Shown piece by piece: positions 19,618 to 24,003 of a stretch of DNA of 24,003 nucleotides (position 1 is the first letter of the stretch; each line of letters begins with the position of its first letter). Location: the IMG/VR virus record IMGVR_UViG_3300008448_000640, positions 1 through 24,003 of that record, one strand, 5' to 3'. Source of the stretch: a virus. The notes under the pieces were generated by a model, which searched no databases, was not told where the DNA came from, and saw only the letters and a program-made list of their open reading frames with translations. The position numbers and the translations under genes are program-made.

Positions 19618-22600
19618 ATGAAAAGCGTCGTATTTACATTCGGGCGAATGAATCCCCCAACGACTGGACACCAGCTGCTTGTCAACAAGCTGGTTGCTTA
19701 TGCTCATAAAATTAGCGCTGCTCCTCGTGTTTATCTTTCCCATTCGACTGGAAAGAAAGATCCCCTACAATACGATAAGAAGATTAGCTTCGCACGACAG
19801 GCGTTTGGCGCTATCGTGAAGAAGTCGAACGCACGCAACGTAATCCAGATTCTTCAATCACTGGAGAAAGAAGGATACACACACGTTGTTATGTTTGCTG
19901 GCTCTGATCGTGTTCCTGAATTCAATAAGTTGCTCAATGCTTACAATGGCAAAGAGTATAAGTTTGACAAGATCGAAGTCAAGTCAGCTGGCGAACGCGA
20001 TCCAGACGCAGATGATGTGTCTGGTATGTCAGCTTCTAAAATGCGCGCTCTAGCAACAGATAACAAAGCCGCAGAGTTCATGCGCGGCGCGCCCTCTACT
20101 CTCAAAGCACAAACAAGAAAACAAATGTTCCTTGCTGTTCGTAAGGTACTACTAGGAGAAGATGTTATGGATTATAGCCATGATGATCGTTTCATCGAGT
20201 TCGTAATTGAGAACAGCGAAGAAGATGCTATTCAGTTGCCTTCTGACGATGAAATCAAAAAGATGATCGATAAGATTGATGTTACGGATCTTGATCTTGA
20301 TGATGCAGACGCAATGATGCTTGATCTTCTTATTGGCAAAGAAGATAAAGAAGAAGACGACGACAAAGAAGATGTAAAGGAAGCTCGTATTCTTTCTATA
20401 TCAGCAAGACAGAAACTTGCGCAGCGTATGAAATCTATGTCTAAGCGCCTTGCTCGTCTGCGTCAGATCAAATCAAAACAAATGCCAGCGCAACAGCGCC
20501 TGCGCCTTCGTGCGCGCAAGGCAGCTCTTATGATTCTTCGCAAGCGCGCGACAGGCAAGAAGAATCTCGACTACAATTCACTATCTCGTTCACAACGTAT
20601 CGCTGTTGATACTGCACTTGTTCAGCGTTTTGGTAATAGATTGAATAGAGCTATTGACGTTCTTTCAAAACGCATTCTTCCAAAGATTCGCAGCAAAGCA
20701 CAGCAAAATGTAGCAAAGGCCCGCGACATGAAGAAAGAAAATATAAACGAACTCTTTACCAGCAACCCACATCTGCTAGGTAAAGAGAAAGAAGGATCGC
20801 CGAGAGATGTTGCTCAAGACAAGCTGCAAGCTGCAAAGCGTGGCATCTCTGTTGCTGACTGGGAAAAGACAAAGGCTGATGCTGCACACGACTCTCCGTT
20901 GAACATTGATGCGACAAAGCTCAATACACTTGATACAGATCCTTCTCTCAATGATCGTACAGCACCAAATCCTAAGCAAGCACATCTACACTTGAATAGA
21001 AAGCTTATGCATTATGCTCGCGGTGTAGACGAAGCTCGTCGTGGTGCTTCAGCAGAGACTGGAGATCCAGGCGATACAAATATTATCTACCAAATGCGTA
21101 AAGCAGTTCTTGCTCGTGGCAATCACGATGTTGCATTTGCTGATGGAAGCAAGCACAAGATTTCTGTCAACGATGCTAACAAGCTAATCGACAAGTTCAA
21201 TTCGATTCGTATGCCAAAAGAAAAGCAGCTATTTACAATCGCTGCTGGTAAGTCATTGAAGGCATTCCGAGAAGTTCTCCTTCATGGTGCACCAAAAGAA
21301 GTTGGTAAGAAAGTATCACTTGGTGGTCGTTCGTTCAAAGAATTCTATATGGGCGTTGGTCGCACTCGCACAATCGCGCCATATCCTCAAGATTCAGATG
21401 AGCCGCCTGGAACTCGTCGTATTGCTGAAGCATCTGTTGGCGGCGTAGATAAAGACGCTAACGACGATCCTAATAAGCCACGCAAAACTAATGCGAAGCT
21501 AGACCTACTACTTCGTCTTGGCTTGGCTGACGGTGAAGAACTACAGAAGTATCGTCGTGCGCTTCGCACAAGCAAGAAGCAAGCTCTGCAATCACCAGAG
21601 ATGCGCAAGAAACTCGCTGATCTACTAGACAAGCTGATTGATCTAACAACACAAGATCCGGCTATCTACTCGCGCGCACGCACGAAGATTGTTACGACAA
21701 AAGAAGCTTATGCGCTTCTTCGTAAGTCCGAGATGTCTGGCATTGATGCAAACATTATTGCTGAAGTTTATGTTCGTGGTCTTAGCGAGAGCGGCGAATC
21801 AACTATTGCGTTTGATCGTGTCAACTCATTTATTGCTGGCGGCAAGGCTGCTGAGATGGATAGTGATCTGTCAGAAAAAGTAAAGGAACCAACAGGCGGA
21901 CTCAAGGATGCTTGCTGGTCAGGTTACACAGCAGTTGGTATGAAGATGAAGAACGGTCGCAAAGTTCCTAACTGCGTTCCAAAGGAAGAAGCTAAGTCTG
22001 ATGCTCAGCAACGTGCAGCTGGTGCTGCTCTTGCTACACAGCGCGGCGAGTATGCTGGTGGTAAGAAAGGCGGAGCAATCAATCGTATGGCTATGATTGA
22101 ACCAAAGAAGCTTCGTCAGATTGCTAAGAAGAAAACAAACGAAGAAGTTGAACAGATCGATGAAATCTCATCAGGTCTGCTAAAGCGTGCTATGCACAAA
22201 GCTGGTAACAGAGCTATGTGGCTTTCTTCAGCTGGCAAGAACAACCCAGCGTTCAAGAAAGAAAAAGAACGCGCAAACAAGTTTCGTACAGCTGGTATTG
22301 CTAAAGAGAAGAAAGAGAAAGTTAAAATGAACGAGATGTTCGAACAGCTTTCGACCCATAAGGCAACATCTCTTTCGCAACGTTCGAAGCGCGTAAAGCC
22401 ATTCAAATCATATGAACCACCAGCGCATACAGATCATTCCAGTTTGTCTGCAAAAAACGAAGCAACTCGTCGTAGCGATGTCAAGATGGTCAAGGTAAAA
22501 CTTCCTGACGGTAAAGTTGTTTTCCGTAGGGAGCGTCCAAAGACTGAAGTTCAGATGGAAGCTCCAGCACATAAGCATCCAACTGGAAAAGTGCCATATA

Positions 22601-23328
22601 GCGATTTGACAAACAAAGAACTTCGCGCTGATCTTACAAAGAAAGTAAAAGCAGCTAGTGAAGCATATACTGGATCAGAGCCAACAAGCTCGAACAAGAA
22701 CGATCCATCAAATCGTTTTATTGGAACTGATTCGATTGTAAAAAATTATGCAGCTGCTACACCTGGTCAATCGACTAAGATTGAAACCGCGTCATTTGCT
22801 ACTGCTAAACCATTTGTTGCTTCTTCGCGTGACGATGAAGATGCAGGAGCAGCTCGTGTTCAGGCTAATCAGACTGATCCATCAGCAGCAAAGCATTTCA
22901 AGGATATCAAGAAAGCTCTTTCTGGTGTTCGTGAATCGCATAATATCAACGAATCGTTTGCCGCAGGATTTGAACTTGCGCCATTTGCTCGCGACTATGG
23001 AATGAAAGTTCAATCTGCATTTGAACATCATCCAGAAGTGCAGGAAGCTCTTGACGCAAAAGAAGACGAGGTAAATGAAGCTATATATCAGGGACGTGAT
23101 GTTCCGTTGAATAAGCCTATGAAAGGTGATGTAAAGAAATCCAAAGTTTATGTTCGTGATCCTTCAACTGGTAATATTAAGAAGGTAAACTTTGGCGATA
23201 AGACACTAAGTATCAAGAAGGATCAACCTGCTCGTAAGAGATCATACTGTGCTCGCTCAAGCGGTCAGGGAAATCTAACAAAGAAGACCAGTGCTAATTA
23301 CTGGTCGCGTAGAGCATGGGATTGCTAA
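19618..23328 (+). CDS. Giant multidomain protein: NMNAT-like adenylyltransferase plus polyprotein-like modules
   Basis: A 1236-residue protein. Residues 1-170 form a cytidylyltransferase/NMNAT-like domain: FGRMNPPTTGHQLLV (T-T-G-H at 15-18) and SGMSASKMR (135-143), the two nucleotide-binding motifs. Then come an acidic stretch (205-255), a basic helical module (256-375), linkers, another helical module (about 610-715), a cysteine motif (DACWSGYTAVGMKMKNGRKVPNC, about 765-787), and a C-terminal module from about 1163 with SKVYVRDPSTGNIKKVNFGDK. The last two modules recur in T4-like cyanophage proteins (recalled). Junctions repeatedly read hydrophobic-x-E followed by a small or nonpolar residue: VKE/A (255), INE/L (378), VDE/A (472), IAE/A (604), IAE/V (716), IDE/I (849), MNE/M (906), INE/S (1112), VNE/A (1154). 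These resemble T4 gp21 prohead-protease sites. A late promoter drives it. Confidence 0.83.
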   Translation: MKSVVFTFGRMNPPTTGHQLLVNKLVAYAHKISAAPRVYLSHSTGKKDPLQYDKKISFARQAFGAIVKKSNARNVIQILQSLEKEGYTHVVMFAGSDRVPEFNKLLNAYNGKEYKFDKIEVKSAGERDPDADDVSGMSASKMRALATDNKAAEFMRGAPSTLKAQTRKQMFLAVRKVLLGEDVMDYSHDDRFIEFVIENSEEDAIQLPSDDEIKKMIDKIDVTDLDLDDADAMMLDLLIGKEDKEEDDDKEDVKEARILSISARQKLAQRMKSMSKRLARLRQIKSKQMPAQQRLRLRARKAALMILRKRATGKKNLDYNSLSRSQRIAVDTALVQRFGNRLNRAIDVLSKRILPKIRSKAQQNVAKARDMKKENINELFTSNPHLLGKEKEGSPRDVAQDKLQAAKRGISVADWEKTKADAAHDSPLNIDATKLNTLDTDPSLNDRTAPNPKQAHLHLNRKLMHYARGVDEARRGASAETGDPGDTNIIYQMRKAVLARGNHDVAFADGSKHKISVNDANKLIDKFNSIRMPKEKQLFTIAAGKSLKAFREVLLHGAPKEVGKKVSLGGRSFKEFYMGVGRTRTIAPYPQDSDEPPGTRRIAEASVGGVDKDANDDPNKPRKTNAKLDLLLRLGLADGEELQKYRRALRTSKKQALQSPEMRKKLADLLDKLIDLTTQDPAIYSRARTKIVTTKEAYALLRKSEMSGIDANIIAEVYVRGLSESGESTIAFDRVNSFIAGGKAAEMDSDLSEKVKEPTGGLKDACWSGYTAVGMKMKNGRKVPNCVPKEEAKSDAQQRAAGAALATQRGEYAGGKKGGAINRMAMIEPKKLRQIAKKKTNEEVEQIDEISSGLLKRAMHKAGNRAMWLSSAGKNNPAFKKEKERANKFRTAGIAKEKKEKVKMNEMFEQLSTHKATSLSQRSKRVKPFKSYEPPAHTDHSSLSAKNEATRRSDVKMVKVKLPDGKVVFRRERPKTEVQMEAPAHKHPTGKVPYSDLTNKELRADLTKKVKAASEAYTGSEPTSSNKNDPSNRFIGTDSIVKNYAAATPGQSTKIETASFATAKPFVASSRDDEDAGAARVQANQTDPSAAKHFKDIKKALSGVRESHNINESFAAGFELAPFARDYGMKVQSAFEHHPEVQEALDAKEDEVNEAIYQGRDVPLNKPMKGDVKKSKVYVRDPSTGNIKKVNFGDKTLSIKKDQPARKRSYCARSSGQGNLTKKTSANYWSRRAWDC

Positions 23329-23342
23329 TAGGAGAATATGAA

Positions 23343-23624
23343 ATGACGAATTTGCTTATGAATGATACGTTTATTTGGAGTGCATTGAGTCTTGCTGTTG
23401 TAGCTTTTGCTTGGCTTTGCTGGCCTAAGAAAAGTGTAGTGGAAACTCTTGAGGAAGCTAAGGCTGCAGAGCAACCAGCTAAAGTAGAATCACAGATTAC
23501 TGATGCTGTTACACAGGCTGCTCCAGCACCTAAGAAAACACGTGCTAAGAAGCCAGCTGCTCCTAAGAAGACTGCTGCTAAGAAAGTTGCTACTAAGAAG
23601 CCCGTAAGGAAGGGAAGAAAGTAA
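23343..23624 (+). CDS. Membrane-anchored Lys/Ala/Pro-rich protein
   Basis: A 93-residue protein. The ATG at 23343 is chosen for the GGAG ribosome site at 23331; an ATG at 23338 is out of frame and the frame's upstream codons lie in the giant gene. It has one membrane helix (FIWSALSLAVVAFAWLCW, about 9-26), a short acidic linker, then a histone-H1-like tail of repeated K-K-T, K-K-P-A and A-A-K-K units ending in KKPVRKGRK. The tail should bind nucleic acid or acidic surfaces. A membrane-tethered basic tail could hold DNA at the membrane or neutralise charge; that is speculation. A Dps-like gene follows after one base. Confidence 0.75.
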   Translation: MTNLLMNDTFIWSALSLAVVAFAWLCWPKKSVVETLEEAKAAEQPAKVESQITDAVTQAAPAPKKTRAKKPAAPKKTAAKKVATKKPVRKGRK

Positions 23625-23625
23625 T

Positions 23626-24003
23626 ATGGAATCGCTCGTAGAGGCACTCAAGAAAGCACAGGCGACTAGCTTTGCGTTTTATCTCAAGGCGCATAACTAT
23701 CACTGGAATGTGGAAGGACCGAACTTCTCGGAGTATCACGAATTCTTGGGTGAACTCTACGTTGAAGTTTTTGGTGCGGTTGATGCTATCGCAGAGCACA
23801 TCCGCACCTTAGATGCTTATGTTCCTGGATCGTTTTCACGTTTCCAAGAGCTGTCTTCTATCGAAGATGAACTTGCTGTTCCTACTGGGCGCGCAATGAT
23901 GTCTAAGTTGTATATTGACAATATGCGCGTTCTTTCTGATCTTCAAGCAGCACACGCAGTAGCTGAAACGCTCAACAAGCGCGGTATCGTAAACTTCCTT
24001 GAA
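23626..24003 (+). CDS. dps: Dps-like ferritin (3' end outside window)
   Basis: The first 126 residues of a Dps-type mini-ferritin, open to the right edge. Dps-family marks are KAHNYHWNVEGPNFSEYHEFLGELYVEVFGAVDAIAEHIR, with H26, H38, D53 and E57 as likely ferroxidase ligands, and RTLDAYVPGSFSRF afterwards. Dps proteins oxidise and store iron in a 12-mer cage and bind or shield DNA during stress. In the phage it may guard DNA from peroxide or condense host DNA. It begins one base after the previous stop with an AAGGGAAGAAAG ribosome site, so it is probably co-translated with the Lys/Ala-rich protein. Confidence 0.88.
   Translation, partial: MESLVEALKKAQATSFAFYLKAHNYHWNVEGPNFSEYHEFLGELYVEVFGAVDAIAEHIRTLDAYVPGSFSRFQELSSIEDELAVPTGRAMMSKLYIDNMRVLSDLQAAHAVAETLNKRGIVNFLE

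Noticed and set aside
23500-23620. AAGAA/GCTGCT-rich imperfect repeats
   Set aside because: They are the codons of the KK/AP-rich tail of the membrane-anchored protein, not a separate repeat element.

Overview
The window is a segment of the genome of a T4-like (tevenvirus-type) contractile-tailed phage. All supported genes lie on the + strand, are tightly packed, and often overlap by 1-44 nt. The core replication and recombination genes are recognisable in T4-like order: clamp loader gp44 (cut by the left edge), gp62, RegA, DNA polymerase gp43, UvsX and helicase gp41. The host cannot be read directly. A DUF1127-like small protein, a ROSE-like RNA thermometer in front of an Hsp20 gene, and a sequence flavour intermediate between cyanophage and rhizobial T4-like phages suggest an alphaproteobacterium (inference).

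Layout. (1) 1-4334: clamp-loader/RegA block, with three extra genes wedged between 44 and 62: a PD-(D/E)XK-like nuclease, an SPPY-type DNA methyltransferase and a DUF262+HNH protein. (2) 4331-7560: Hsp20 with its own promoter and a structured leader, a terminator, a DUF1127-like protein, then a lysis cassette (GH19 endolysin, alpha/beta hydrolase, holin) and a small Sm-like-looking protein. (3) 7543-15386: gp43, whose start codon lies in a perfect hairpin, an asparagine-synthetase-type PP-loop ATPase, small conserved phage proteins, a membrane/coiled-coil protein, UvsX, two small proteins and gp41. (4) 15391-16740: SprT-like metalloprotease, glutaredoxin, a tRNA with CAT anticodon overlapping the glutaredoxin stop, and an RlpA-like lipoprotein closed by a strong terminator. 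(5) 16728-23328: a late region with TATAAATA promoters, holding a HAD phosphatase, a PD-(D/E)XK-like nuclease, a ligase-fold protein, a 34-residue membrane protein and a 1236-residue multidomain protein with an N-terminal NMNAT-like adenylyltransferase. (6) 23343-24003: a membrane-anchored Lys/Ala-rich protein and a Dps-like ferritin cut by the right edge.

Two promoter classes are visible: a family TTGACA-N17-TACTAT (and close variants) in front of early/middle genes, and T4 late boxes TATAAATA (possibly CTAAATA) in front of late genes. The most interesting signal is in region 5. The N-termini of the HAD and ligase-fold proteins resemble the T4 capsid-targeting peptide, and the giant protein contains many prohead-protease-like sites. 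This suggests a set of nucleic-acid end-processing enzymes packaged in the head and delivered with the DNA. Other strong signals are the nuclease/methyltransferase/DUF262 insertion, the ROSE-like leader of hsp20, and the start-codon hairpin of gp43.
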